Of a stretch of 35,490 nucleotides of DNA, positions 15,138-23,394 are shown piece by piece. Position numbers and translations under genes: made by a program. Under the pieces are notes generated by a model, which made no database searches, had not been told where the DNA came from, and saw nothing but the letters and a program-made list of their open reading frames with translations. Every line of letters starts with the position of its first letter. Within the stretch, counting starts at the first letter, position 1. This DNA comes from a virus: positions 1 to 35,490 of IMG/VR virus record IMGVR_UViG_3300042542_004431. One strand, 5' to 3'.

Positions 15138-18100
15138 ATGCCAAATTATATCAGAGTAAAGCAAATCAATCCAAATGAATTAAGTGGTTTTTTTGTAGAC
15201 TCTATATCTTCAGAAAGTGGATTACTTTTAGATTTAGCAGAGCAAGCTGCATTAAATATTTTTTCTAGTGGAACTGTACTTTTAACAGGAAATCAAACAA
15301 TTAGTGGAGTTAAAACTTTTGCGACAGGAATAATTGCTCCAAATTTAATTTACAATACTGGAAACCAAACTATTTCTGGAAACAAAACTTTCGCTAATAA
15401 TTTAAACGTTTCTGGCGATCTAACAGTAGCTGGTACTCTAAGATATAACGAAATAATTGACACAACAGTTACAGGAAATATTAGTGGTTATACTGGTATA
15501 TTTCAACAAGTTTATGCTAATAATTTAGTCTATAATACTGGCAATCAAACAATAAGCGGCCAGAAATGGTTTGTTTATGATGATCCACGTGTGACTCAAT
15601 ATGGTTATAATAATAATTATGCAAATTTAGTAATTGCAGAAGGATATGGACCAGCTGTTCCAAAATTTAAAGCGTTAACAGAGTATAGACCTTATACTTT
15701 TGGTCAACCAAGTTATTATTATAGTGGAATAGGTTCGACAACAGGAGAAGTCCAAATATATTTTGATACTGGAGACAGTAGATGGAAATACTACTATGGT
15801 GGTTTAAGTGCTGCATTTTTTATAGCTAAATCTCCCGTTGTAACTCCAGGTGGATTTGAAGCAGATTTTCCACTTAAAGGATGGACAGATAATTTAAATC
15901 AAATTGTAGATATAAAATTCTCAGCGCAAGTTACGCACAATGAATCTCACGCTTCTGGCGAAAGAGATGCTCTTGATCCAAATTCGATTGGCGCAGTTGC
16001 ATTAACAGGAAATCAATCAATTTTTGGAATAAAAACTTTTTCTTCTAGACCAACAATAAACAATACAGGAGTTTTTTTAAGTGGAGAAAGTATTCTAGCT
16101 AATCAAATATCAAATAGTAGTTCAGCAGGACAAATTTTACTAACTGGCACAGTGCAAACGCAAAGAGATGCTTTATCCATTTTCCCTAGTTACAGCAATT
16201 ATAGAGATCTTGTTCTTAATGGCCCTAAACAAACAAGCAGAATTTATACAACAACAGATAATTTCAGAACCTACGTATGGGTCCCAAGTCAAAGTCAATA
16301 CATCGAAGCGTCTCCATCGAATTTATTTATAAATCCTGTTGTTAATAGTGATTTTAGCAATTTAAATGGGCTCACAGGTCAACCACCCGAATGGTGGAGT
16401 GGCGTGGCAACTGGTTGGTCTGGAGTTAATAACCCTTATACTATTTATAGTGGCTTAGGAACTAATAATTATGTAGCTAATGTGGCAGCACTGGCGACAG
16501 GTCCTTCTGGTAATTCTTTTCGTCAAAATTTAGGAAGATTACCAATAACATCAGATGTTAAATTAACATTTACTTTATTGAATTCTTTTCCAGCTTTTGG
16601 TACTCCAACTTTAAATGCAGCAATATATGATTCAAATTATAATGATCTTGCTACAGGTTCATATACTACAGCAACTAGCGGTACATTTACATTAACTGGA
16701 AATTCAATTCCAGCAAATACTAATATTATTATAGGATTTTGGGCGACTGCAGGTAATCCAGCTTTAGACAATGTATTTATTGAAAATACTTATACTAACG
16801 TTGCTTCTGTTCAAGATATACTTAATCTAAGTGGAGTTTCAGTATTAACATTTGGAAATCAAACTATCTCTGGAATTAAAACTTTTGCTAATGGATCTAA
16901 TCAAATTTTAAATACCACATATTCAACTCTAACTGGACTAAAAGCAACCAGCGGATTATTGAGTGGTCAACTATATAGAATTTCAGATTTTGTTCTTAAA
17001 TGGAACAATCAATCAATCAATGATCAAACAGTAAAAACGGCAGTTTCTGGTGAACCTCTTATTGTTACTGCGCTTTCGAATAATAAAATATATCACATAG
17101 CTCAATCAGAAACTTATCCTCAAGATACAATTTATTATAATATAGATGCAAGTGGATCTTATTCTTGGGGAACTATTAACAATAATGCAAGTATACCAGA
17201 CTTTAAAGGTTGGATTTATAGAAGAGTAGATAATCTTCTAGATATTGATATTGCTTATGATTGGAGAAATATTACTGTTAATTGCTGCAAACCAGATGTT
17301 AGTTCTGTGCCAAATTATTCTGGTAATTATCAATACTCTAGATTAAATTTTGTTAAAGAAACTGGTAATAATAGCAATCGCGGCAAGTTATATTATTCAG
17401 TTGTCACAGGTAATAGCGGAAATGCTTTAGATAATAATAATTTTTGGCTTCCAGTGTCAGATTTTGTTGAAAGCGGGACTTTTTTTAGCACAGATGAAAG
17501 TTATGGATTTAGAGCACTTTATGATGATTCTTATGGGGATTATAGAATAAATTTACCAACTTTAACCTCTTCAAGAATTCAACAACCAACTTTTACTTCT
17601 ACTCTTACTGGATTAGGGACTTTTACTTTAAATAATGTTAAAAATATAAAAATAAAAGGTGGTTATAGCAATGTAATAATTGCCAACAATTTTTACTCTA
17701 ATACAATTGGCGACAGTTTTAACAACAACACAATTAACAGTAATTTTTACATTAACACAATTGAAAACAATTTCAACGCTAACGTAATTGGCGGCAATTT
17801 TGCGAGTAATGAAATTGCCACCAGTTTTTACTTAAATACAATTAGCAATAATTTTGTCTCTAACATAATTAACAGAAATTTCGCCAGGAACACAATTACA
17901 GATAATTTTGTTTATAACATGACTAGCAATAATTTCACCTCTAACACAGTTGGAAGTAGTTTCAATAGTAACGTAATTGGAAACAATTTTGACAGTAACA
18001 TAATTGGAAACAGTTTTAATTCTAACACTATAGCAAACTATTTTAACAGCAATAATATAGGAAGTTTTTTTGGCAATAACACCATAGGAAACATTTTTGA

Positions 18101-18290
18101 GGGTAACACGATAGGATATGGTTTTGCACTTAACACTAGTGAAGATAATATTAACGGCATAGATTTTACATCATCAACTCATGTGTATTCTGGATATAGT
18201 ACAACACTATTTAAAAATGCAGCACTATCTCAGAGGTTAAGATATTTTAACAGTAGCGATCAATTAGTAATAACTGATCCAACAGCATAA
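15138..18290 (+). CDS. Large tail-fibre or adhesin-like protein
   Basis: A 1050-residue virion protein of modular build. Copies of a GNQTISGxKTF motif recur in the first 300 residues and again near 570. Then follows an adhesin-like region with many Gly, Ser, Thr and aromatic residues, including a 390-550 segment that resembles a carbohydrate-binding beta-sandwich. Residues about 850-996 are 16 tandem nine-residue repeats, pattern xxFxxNxIx, expected to stack as a beta-solenoid. There is no signal peptide, as usual for fibres. It starts after AAGG in the portal 3' end and probably shares its transcript. Receptor binding is inferred; placement between head genes is unusual for a fibre. Confidence 0.78.
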   Translation: MPNYIRVKQINPNELSGFFVDSISSESGLLLDLAEQAALNIFSSGTVLLTGNQTISGVKTFATGIIAPNLIYNTGNQTISGNKTFANNLNVSGDLTVAGTLRYNEIIDTTVTGNISGYTGIFQQVYANNLVYNTGNQTISGQKWFVYDDPRVTQYGYNNNYANLVIAEGYGPAVPKFKALTEYRPYTFGQPSYYYSGIGSTTGEVQIYFDTGDSRWKYYYGGLSAAFFIAKSPVVTPGGFEADFPLKGWTDNLNQIVDIKFSAQVTHNESHASGERDALDPNSIGAVALTGNQSIFGIKTFSSRPTINNTGVFLSGESILANQISNSSSAGQILLTGTVQTQRDALSIFPSYSNYRDLVLNGPKQTSRIYTTTDNFRTYVWVPSQSQYIEASPSNLFINPVVNSDFSNLNGLTGQPPEWWSGVATGWSGVNNPYTIYSGLGTNNYVANVAALATGPSGNSFRQNLGRLPITSDVKLTFTLLNSFPAFGTPTLNAAIYDSNYNDLATGSYTTATSGTFTLTGNSIPANTNIIIGFWATAGNPALDNVFIENTYTNVASVQDILNLSGVSVLTFGNQTISGIKTFANGSNQILNTTYSTLTGLKATSGLLSGQLYRISDFVLKWNNQSINDQTVKTAVSGEPLIVTALSNNKIYHIAQSETYPQDTIYYNIDASGSYSWGTINNNASIPDFKGWIYRRVDNLLDIDIAYDWRNITVNCCKPDVSSVPNYSGNYQYSRLNFVKETGNNSNRGKLYYSVVTGNSGNALDNNNFWLPVSDFVESGTFFSTDESYGFRALYDDSYGDYRINLPTLTSSRIQQPTFTSTLTGLGTFTLNNVKNIKIKGGYSNVIIANNFYSNTIGDSFNNNTINSNFYINTIENNFNANVIGGNFASNEIATSFYLNTISNNFVSNIINRNFARNTITDNFVYNMTSNNFTSNTVGSSFNSNVIGNNFDSNIIGNSFNSNTIANYFNSNNIGSFFGNNTIGNIFEGNTIGYGFALNTSEDNINGIDFTSSTHVYSGYSTTLFKNAALSQRLRYFNSSDQLVITDPTA
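17685..18125 (+). repeat. 27-base tandem repeat, about 16 copies
   Basis: The stretch is 441 bases, 16.3 times 27. It encodes a nonapeptide such as NNFYSNTIG or SSFNSNVIG: Phe at position 3, Asn at 6 and Ile (or Val) at 8 are nearly fixed, the other positions vary. At DNA level the copies have diverged, so selection on protein shape keeps the period. Confidence 0.85.
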
Positions 18291-18294
18291 ACTT

Positions 18295-18381
18295 ATGAAA
18301 AACATATTTAATTGCGTTAAAAATAACTTCAAATTACATAGTGTAATACAAGATAAGAAAACTCAATTAGAGAACCAATAA
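18295..18381 (+). CDS. Possible 28-residue peptide
   Basis: ATG at 18295, three bases after the fibre stop, opens 28 codons (MKNIFNCVKNNFKLHSVIQD and on) ending one base before the next ATG. The spacing is that of a coupled gene, and the peptide is basic. Against it: no ribosome site, and a GTGTAAT element lies within it. It may simply be a leader frame through the spacer. Confidence 0.3.
   Translation: MKNIFNCVKNNFKLHSVIQDKKTQLENQ
18341..18347 (+). promoter_or_regulatory. GTGTAAT element, distant copy
   Basis: Lies 35 bases before the ATG at 18383, farther than other copies, so a short leader would exist. A weak AGAG ribosome site then precedes the start. Confidence 0.4.
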
Positions 18382-18382
18382 T

Positions 18383-19138
18383 ATGCCAACAACAGTCCAC
18401 ATAACAGATCAAGGCAATCAAACTATCTCTGGAAACAAAATATTTGATGATAGTATAATTTTCTCTTCTGGTGTTACATTTCTAAGAAATGCAGGAACAG
18501 CAGATACCGATATAGATTTATTAAGTAGACCATTTTTAAATAGCAGAGTTTCAATAGGAACTGATACTGGAATTTTAGGGCAATCAATAAATACATTAAA
18601 CAACGAAAGAGAAATAAAAATTTGGGAAACTGGTGGCGCAGTTACAGCAGTAGGTTATGGTCCATACATTAGAATTGGTAGATCTGGAGTATTAATATCT
18701 GAAAAAACTGAAAGTAAAGTTGGTGTTGGAACATTATTCCCAACAGAAAAAGTCCACATTAGCGGAGGCAACTTAAAAGTCGAAGGAAATGCAATCGCTC
18801 AAACAGGTTCTTTTAATACCATTTCAATAACAAATAAAAAAATATCATCTTATAATTACTCTACTGGTAATTTTATTTTTGGAGATAATTATATTAATAT
18901 AACAAACAGCTCAACTAACATAACAGGCACTTTGCCTAGTGGAATAACTTCTGGCATAAATTATTATGTTAAAAATTTAAATACTGGAATATTGTTGATA
19001 ACAGGATCTGGTCAAAGAACTATAGATGGATTTTCTACTGTTAATCTTTATAGGAACGAGAGTTTGCAACTCTTGGGTGTAAATAATGTAGGTTATACAG
19101 GATGGGTAACCTTTAGTGCAGATAATGGAGTAAGTTAA
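18383..19138 (+). CDS. Fibre-like protein with GNQTISG module
   Basis: A 251-residue protein that begins almost directly with the GNQTISGNKIF motif shared with the large fibre genes. A VGVGTLFPTEKVHISGG segment matches the G(T/I)xxPxEKLxVxG element common before fibre C-terminal parts. The end (IDGFSTVNLYRNESLQLLGV) is a typical closing beta element of fibre tips. There is no signal peptide or enzyme motif. It is probably a short fibre or fibre-tip subunit that shares assembly rules with the proteins encoded at 15138 and 30359. Confidence 0.7.
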   Translation: MPTTVHITDQGNQTISGNKIFDDSIIFSSGVTFLRNAGTADTDIDLLSRPFLNSRVSIGTDTGILGQSINTLNNEREIKIWETGGAVTAVGYGPYIRIGRSGVLISEKTESKVGVGTLFPTEKVHISGGNLKVEGNAIAQTGSFNTISITNKKISSYNYSTGNFIFGDNYINITNSSTNITGTLPSGITSGINYYVKNLNTGILLITGSGQRTIDGFSTVNLYRNESLQLLGVNNVGYTGWVTFSADNGVS

Positions 19139-19139
19139 A

Positions 19140-20309
19140 ATGGCAGATATATTAAATAAATTAAATAGCGCCAATTATGTTACCGTTAAAGTAACAGACA
19201 ACGCTATAACTAATGGCAACAATCTTCTAGCAGCTTACGCTCTTGCAAAAACAGTAACTCCTAACGCTATCGCTTTATCAACTAGTAATAGATTAGCTGT
19301 TATTTTACCAGCAGCAACTTATGATCTTGGAACTCAAAGTTTAATTCTTGATACTCAATATATTGATATAGTTGGCTCTACTTCAGATAGAAGCAAACAT
19401 TATATCACGAGCAATCTTGGAGCAGCAAACAGAGGCACAGTTCAACAAACTGCAAATGATGTTAAATTATATAATCTAACAATAGAAAATAGTAATACAA
19501 CTTATTCCCCCGCTTACAGTAGTACTGACCCAGCAGCTTATTTTCCAAGTACTAATTTAAATTTAACATATGTAGAAAATGTATTATTTACTTCTAATTC
19601 AACTAATGTTTGGAGCATGAGGATGGTAATAGAGTATAGTGGAACTTTTATAGATTGCATTGGTGGAATTAATTCGTTTAGCGGTGGACTTGGAACTGCA
19701 AGCGGAACTTTCACAAATTGCACTGGAGGACTTGAATCCTTTGGCTCATATGGAACTGCAAATGGAAATTTCATAAATTGCACTGGAGGAATTGGTTCAT
19801 TTGGTGGAAGTGGTGGAGCTGCAAGTGGAACTTTTAAAGATTGTACTGGTGGAGACTATTCATTTGGTGGAGAACCAGGTGGAAGTGCAAATGGAAACTT
19901 TACAAACTGCACTGGAGGAATTAATTCATTTGGCGGAACCGTAAACGCAGGTGGGACTTTTACAAACTGCACTGGAGGAATTGGTTCATTTGGTGGAAGT
20001 GGTGGAGCTGCAAGTGGAACTTTTAAAGATTGTACTGGAGGAATTGGTTCATTTGGTGGAAATGGTGGAACTGCAAGTGGAACTTTTAAAGATTGTACTG
20101 GTGGAGACTATTCATTTGGTGGAAATGGTGGAACTGCAAGTGGTACTTTTACAAATTGCTCTGGTGGAGACTATTCATTTGGTGGCGCTATCTCTTCCAC
20201 AGCAGTTTTAACAAACTGCACTGGCGGAGATTATTCGTTTGCTAGCGGTGGCGCTATTAACGGAACTTTAACAAACTGCACTGGAGGAATTGGTTCATTT
20301 AACCTATAA
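19140..20309 (+). CDS. Gly-rich repeat adhesin, beta-helix type
   Basis: A 389-residue protein. The N-terminal 170 residues resemble the entry of a right-handed beta-helix (ILDTQYIDIVGS, VKLYNLTIENSN, LTYVENVLFTSNS). The rest is about 11 copies of a 20-22 residue unit, (G)TFxxCTGGxxSFGG followed by a Gly/Ala/Ser turn. Each unit places one Cys at the same point, so Cys side chains would stack in a ladder down the helix. Such Gly-rich repeats suit a receptor-binding surface or tough spike. The gene starts two bases after the previous stop, behind GGAG. There is no signal peptide. Confidence 0.75.
   Translation: MADILNKLNSANYVTVKVTDNAITNGNNLLAAYALAKTVTPNAIALSTSNRLAVILPAATYDLGTQSLILDTQYIDIVGSTSDRSKHYITSNLGAANRGTVQQTANDVKLYNLTIENSNTTYSPAYSSTDPAAYFPSTNLNLTYVENVLFTSNSTNVWSMRMVIEYSGTFIDCIGGINSFSGGLGTASGTFTNCTGGLESFGSYGTANGNFINCTGGIGSFGGSGGAASGTFKDCTGGDYSFGGEPGGSANGNFTNCTGGINSFGGTVNAGGTFTNCTGGIGSFGGSGGAASGTFKDCTGGIGSFGGNGGTASGTFKDCTGGDYSFGGNGGTASGTFTNCSGGDYSFGGAISSTAVLTNCTGGDYSFASGGAINGTLTNCTGGIGSFNL
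19640..20306 (+). repeat. Tandem 60-66 base repeats
   Basis: About 11 units, each encoding one Cys-Thr-Gly-Gly turn. Two stretches of 71 bases are identical, 19779-19849 and 19968-20038, offset by 189 bases (63 codons, three units). Such near-perfect copies mark recent duplication or gene conversion and permit in-frame gain or loss of units. Confidence 0.85.
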
Positions 20310-20318
20310 TATATCAAA

Positions 20319-21017
20319 ATGAGCAATCAAATTTTTCATTACTCCAACACAGGCATATCATCTGGTCAAAGATTTTATCTTAAAGATGATGTTAGTGGAA
20401 TATTCTTAACAAATCTTGATTTAAATATTAATGGAAGTAAAGTTAATCCACATCCACCAGAATTTCCAGCTTGGACAGGTATAAGAAGATATTCACCGTT
20501 ATCTTTAGAAAGCGTTACAAGCACAGCTCCTCTTTCTGGATATATAACTTACTTTCCTTTTTTAATTAAAAAAAATGTAACCAATCCTGTAGCTTGCGTA
20601 GAGATGACAATTTATTCGACTCATGATCCAAAAATTAATATAGGTATATATTCTGGACATTATGGTTTTGAAAACGCCAGATTAATTGCATCTGGATCAA
20701 TAACAGGTCGTATTGATTATACTGGTATTTATAGAACAACATTAAATGGAAATTTTTCTCAAGGTCCTTATATTGTTGCTTCTGTACTTCAGACAGGTCA
20801 AGGGTCAACTTTTAGGGTTGCTGGATCTCAAGGTATTAGAGATCATTTTGGCATAAATACTGGTAATCTTGTTCTTCATGGAGTAAATAGTACTTTCGAA
20901 AGTAATACGATTTATGAGACTGGTAGTTTTAATAATGATTTAAAAACTAATATAGGAACAGGCATTTGGAATAGTAATTCAATATCCTTGGGTCCAATAG
21001 TATTCTTAGAATATTAA
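20319..21017 (+). CDS. Unknown probable virion protein
   Basis: A 232-residue, strand-rich protein lying at the end of the fibre run. It has alternating Gly, Ser, Thr and aromatic residues, no membrane segment, no signal and no enzyme motif. Segments such as SLESVTSTAPLSGYITYFPF and VEMTIYSTHDPKINIGIY look like a jelly-roll or lectin-like sandwich. It has no ribosome site; a TATAAT (20305-20310) overlaps the previous stop and ends eight bases before the ATG. A fibre tip or spike protein is plausible from context only. Confidence 0.6.
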   Translation: MSNQIFHYSNTGISSGQRFYLKDDVSGIFLTNLDLNINGSKVNPHPPEFPAWTGIRRYSPLSLESVTSTAPLSGYITYFPFLIKKNVTNPVACVEMTIYSTHDPKINIGIYSGHYGFENARLIASGSITGRIDYTGIYRTTLNGNFSQGPYIVASVLQTGQGSTFRVAGSQGIRDHFGINTGNLVLHGVNSTFESNTIYETGSFNNDLKTNIGTGIWNSNSISLGPIVFLEY

Positions 21018-21054
21018 TTTATTAGATTTTAAATATTTTTTCTTTTATAATAAT

Positions 21055-21061
21055 GTGTAAT
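21055..21061 (+). promoter_or_regulatory. GTGTAAT element before the lysis genes
   Basis: Ends only five bases before the ATG at 21067, the shortest offset seen. No ribosome site can fit between. Confidence 0.65.
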
Positions 21062-21066
21062 ATCTT

Positions 21067-21348
21067 ATGAAAACTATGCTATCTAAAATATTTGGCCCAA
21101 ATTGGAGATCTAGCTCATCTGGCGTTATAACAGTTGTAGCAGTTACCACAGCAATAGCAATTCACTCTGATCCAACATTAATACATTTTCTTCCAGATAT
21201 TGCACAAGAATATATCAATGGCATAGCAAGATTAGTAGCAGTTGTTTCTGGTATCATTTTTGCGCTAACAGTAAAAGATGCAGCAGTTACTGGTGGAACA
21301 GTAGGTCAAACGATTGAAGCAAAAATAAGAAATGGAGAAAATATATGA
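21067..21348 (+). CDS. Holin candidate
   Basis: A 93-residue protein with two hydrophobic segments (about 18-33 and 53-69) joined by a short loop, and a polar C-terminus (QTIEAKIRNGENI). This is the size and shape of a class II holin, which opens the inner membrane for endolysin. The assignment rests on topology and on the genes that follow: a lipoprotein, a spanin-like pair and a muramidase. It is the first gene of the cassette, behind a GTGTAAT element. A structural membrane protein is the alternative. Confidence 0.65.
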   Translation: MKTMLSKIFGPNWRSSSSGVITVVAVTTAIAIHSDPTLIHFLPDIAQEYINGIARLVAVVSGIIFALTVKDAAVTGGTVGQTIEAKIRNGENI

Positions 21349-21794
21349 ATAAATTACAATTAGCCGCAGTTGCTCTTTTGAGCGTATTTTTTGTTGGTTG
21401 TGCTACAACCAATACTGGAAAAGTTGATGTTGCAACAAGTGTTGAAAATACTCTTCCTTATGTTAAGCCAGCAGTAGTATTAGCTTGCACTGTTGTTCTC
21501 GATCAAGCAGTTTCTGGTAATGATAGAATTGAAAAAGCTAAGATGATTAATCATGTTGCAGCAATTGTAGAAGGATTAACAGCTGGAAATACTCCAACTC
21601 CAGAGCAACTTCAAAAAGCTCTTAATGATTATCTTCCAGCAGAAAAAACTCATTGGGCGAATTATGTTACTGTAATCAAAGATCTTTATGCTCAACAATT
21701 TGCTAGACTAGATGGAAATGGTGCTCTTGCAGTAAAGGTACTTAACGCTATTGCATCTGGATGTAAAGATGCCACAGCAAGTTACGTAGAGTAA
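21345..21794 (+). CDS. Lipoprotein of the lysis cassette
   Basis: A 149-residue protein with a lipoprotein signal, VFFVGC with the lipidated Cys at 19. The mature part is mainly helical (VDVATSVENTLPYVKPAVVL, KALNDYLPAEKTHW) and has no enzyme motif. It starts at ATGA over the holin-candidate stop, with GGAGAA seven bases upstream. At about 130 mature residues it is longer than a typical outer spanin, so it may be an envelope-spanning partner or a surface-exclusion lipoprotein. The cassette context favours a role in outer-membrane disruption. Confidence 0.7.
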   Translation: MNKLQLAAVALLSVFFVGCATTNTGKVDVATSVENTLPYVKPAVVLACTVVLDQAVSGNDRIEKAKMINHVAAIVEGLTAGNTPTPEQLQKALNDYLPAEKTHWANYVTVIKDLYAQQFARLDGNGALAVKVLNAIASGCKDATASYVE

Positions 21795-21796
21795 TT

Positions 21797-21997
21797 ATGC
21801 CAACTGGAATACTCCAAGCTTTACTCTCAGCAGTATCTGGAATATTCGCAGCAATCAATAATGTATTCGGTGCTAAGAATACAAAAGAAATGAAAGAGCG
21901 CCAAGAAGCTCAAAAAGAAGTTGATCATCAAAGTGGAATCGAAAATGCAGTAAAGGAAAAAGACCTTGAACAAGCTCGCAAGCATATTAGTTCTTAA
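21797..21997 (+). CDS. Inner spanin-like small protein
   Basis: A 66-residue protein. Residues 1-24 are hydrophobic (GILQALLSAVSGIFAAINNV), the rest is a strongly charged helix (KEMKERQEAQKEVDHQ). This is the layout of a small inner-membrane-anchored spanin or antiholin. Its 3' end overlaps the next lipoprotein gene out of frame by 32 bases, which recalls the Rz/Rz1 arrangement. A weak AGAG precedes the start. It is shorter than most i-spanins, so the call is tentative. Confidence 0.55.
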   Translation: MPTGILQALLSAVSGIFAAINNVFGAKNTKEMKERQEAQKEVDHQSGIENAVKEKDLEQARKHISS

Positions 21998-22382
21998 TTT
22001 TCTTCTTGTTGGTTGTGCTACTGTGACACCAAATAAAATACAAGATGACAAATCATCTTATGATGCAACTACCCCAAAGCAATATGATAAAGATAATGGT
22101 GGATTAATTTGTTTTGTTGGTGATGACGCACTTATTACTCGTCAAGCGCGCGAACGATATAATAATCTAATTAAAATGTATAGAATTAAATTCAAAAAAG
22201 AAAAAGCAATTGATCTAACTGAAGATTCTGGAATAACTCCTTACAAGGATAATTTTGGCAATGAATTATTTCTTATTAGTAGTGAACATCTTGTTTATTT
22301 TGGTGTTATGAACTCTTGGCTAAAAGAAAAAGTACCTCAAGACAATATACTAGACAAGACCATAGATAAAATAAATAATTAA
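21966..22382 (+). CDS. Lipoprotein with TTG start, outer spanin candidate
   Basis: The frame starts at TTG 21966, inside the previous gene in another frame. This start yields MNKLASILVLNFLLVGC, a textbook lipoprotein signal with Cys at 17, and AAAGGA lies eight bases upstream (21952-21957); no ATG or GTG start would keep the signal. The protein is 138 residues, the mature part polar with helical KKEKAIDLTEDSG-type stretches and no enzyme motif. Overlap with a small membrane-anchored gene is typical of o-spanin genes. It is larger than Rz1-like proteins, so the role is inferred from arrangement. Confidence 0.62.
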   Translation: MNKLASILVLNFLLVGCATVTPNKIQDDKSSYDATTPKQYDKDNGGLICFVGDDALITRQARERYNNLIKMYRIKFKKEKAIDLTEDSGITPYKDNFGNELFLISSEHLVYFGVMNSWLKEKVPQDNILDKTIDKINN

Positions 22383-22390
22383 AAAATAAA

Positions 22391-22753
22391 ATGGGTAAGT
22401 TACAAATAACAGAAGGAAAAAGTTTATTAGTTTCAAATAGTGGCGATCCAGTTACCGATGGAATTTATGTATTACAAAAAAATTTAATTAATAATAGAAG
22501 ATGGTATTTAAAAGATAATATAAGCCCAACGGTAGATGTTGCAATTGCATGGAGCCCACTTGATGATGCTTGGATTTTATACCTTATTGGACTGCCTTTT
22601 ACTTTAGCTTATTCAAATAATGCAAGTTTAAATCCTTGGGAAAGTACTTGGGATAATGGTATGAATGTTGATGCTATTATTTTAACAAATAATAAAATTT
22701 CTATTAAAAAACAAAATCTTGGTGGTGGAAAAATAAATTTAAAAAAATCTTAA
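22391..22753 (+). CDS. Small protein with the NGIY-type domain
   Basis: A 120-residue protein that is essentially one copy of a domain also found at 23541. The shared pattern is GIY near the start, WYLKD, a VAIAW strand, WILY and a closing P-WxSxW. The tail GGGKINLKKS resembles the head of the protein encoded at 23541 (SGKINSTKSGGGKLN), hinting at a shared attachment peptide. It sits inside the lysis cassette but looks like a virion or carbohydrate-binding protein. No signal, no ribosome site; it starts eight bases after the previous stop. Confidence 0.6.
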   Translation: MGKLQITEGKSLLVSNSGDPVTDGIYVLQKNLINNRRWYLKDNISPTVDVAIAWSPLDDAWILYLIGLPFTLAYSNNASLNPWESTWDNGMNVDAIILTNNKISIKKQNLGGGKINLKKS

Positions 22754-22759
22754 TAAACT

Positions 22760-23386
22760 ATGCTATCAAAAAAATCCTTAGATCTTATTCTTGAATTTGA
22801 AGTTGGCGGTGGCGAAAATTATTATAATAAATTTTTAAAAAATCCAGCTTGGCCCGAGGGTCAAAGCGGAGTTACAATTGGTGTTGGTTATGATTTGGGT
22901 TATGTAAATAAAACAGAATTTAGCGAAGATTGGAAAGATCTACCTAAAGAAACTTTTGATAGATTATATAAAGTAGTTGGTATCAAAGGATACAATGCTA
23001 AGAATCTTATTAGAGGATTAAAAGATATAACTATTCCTTGGGATCTTGCACTAAAAGTATTCAATAATAAAACAGTAACTAAATTCTATAATTTAACACA
23101 ACAAACTTTTCCTAATTTTGATAATCTTCCAGAAGATGCAAAAGGTGGATTAGTTAGTCTTGTATTTAATAGAGGAGCAGCTTTAGAAGGTGATCGTCGC
23201 CGCGAAATGAAATTAATTAGAGATGGTATGAAATTAGTATCTACTTTTGATCAAAAAGCATTAACCTTTATAGCTAATCAAATAAGAAATATGAAAAGAA
23301 TATGGATTGGTGGAAGCATAGAAAAAGGCATGAATCGTAGACGAGATGCTGAAGCTAAATTAATAGAAGATTCACTAAAAGTGTAA
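22760..23386 (+). CDS. Pesticin-type muramidase, endolysin
   Basis: A 208-residue protein with the hallmarks of pesticin-like glycoside hydrolases, which cut the glycan of peptidoglycan. The N-terminus LILEFEVGGGENYY carries the likely catalytic Glu13; WPEGQSGVTIGVGYDLGY supplies the second active-site segment with Asp45; LVFNRGA follows near 136 and a closing Arg-rich part (RRREM, MNRRRDAEA). There is no signal peptide, so release should depend on the holin. It lies six bases after its neighbour, and its last codons form the GTGTAAT element for the small lipoprotein gene that follows. Confidence 0.82.
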   Translation: MLSKKSLDLILEFEVGGGENYYNKFLKNPAWPEGQSGVTIGVGYDLGYVNKTEFSEDWKDLPKETFDRLYKVVGIKGYNAKNLIRGLKDITIPWDLALKVFNNKTVTKFYNLTQQTFPNFDNLPEDAKGGLVSLVFNRGAALEGDRRREMKLIRDGMKLVSTFDQKALTFIANQIRNMKRIWIGGSIEKGMNRRRDAEAKLIEDSLKV

Positions 23387-23387
23387 T
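23381..23387 (+). promoter_or_regulatory. GTGTAAT element at the muramidase stop
   Basis: Contains the stop codon of the muramidase gene and ends seven bases before the GTG at 23395, the usual offset. It supports the small lipoprotein gene and its GTG start. Confidence 0.55.
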
Positions 23388-23394
23388 AGTATTT

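Noticed and set aside
19951-20211. Second reading frame through the Gly-rich repeats
   Set aside because: It is a by-product of the repeat period; its Leu/Val/Glu-rich product mirrors the repeat DNA and has no start signal.
20305-20310. TATAAT before the gene at 20319 as a firm promoter
   Set aside because: It arises partly from the stop codon of the previous gene and has no -35; mentioned only in the gene entry.
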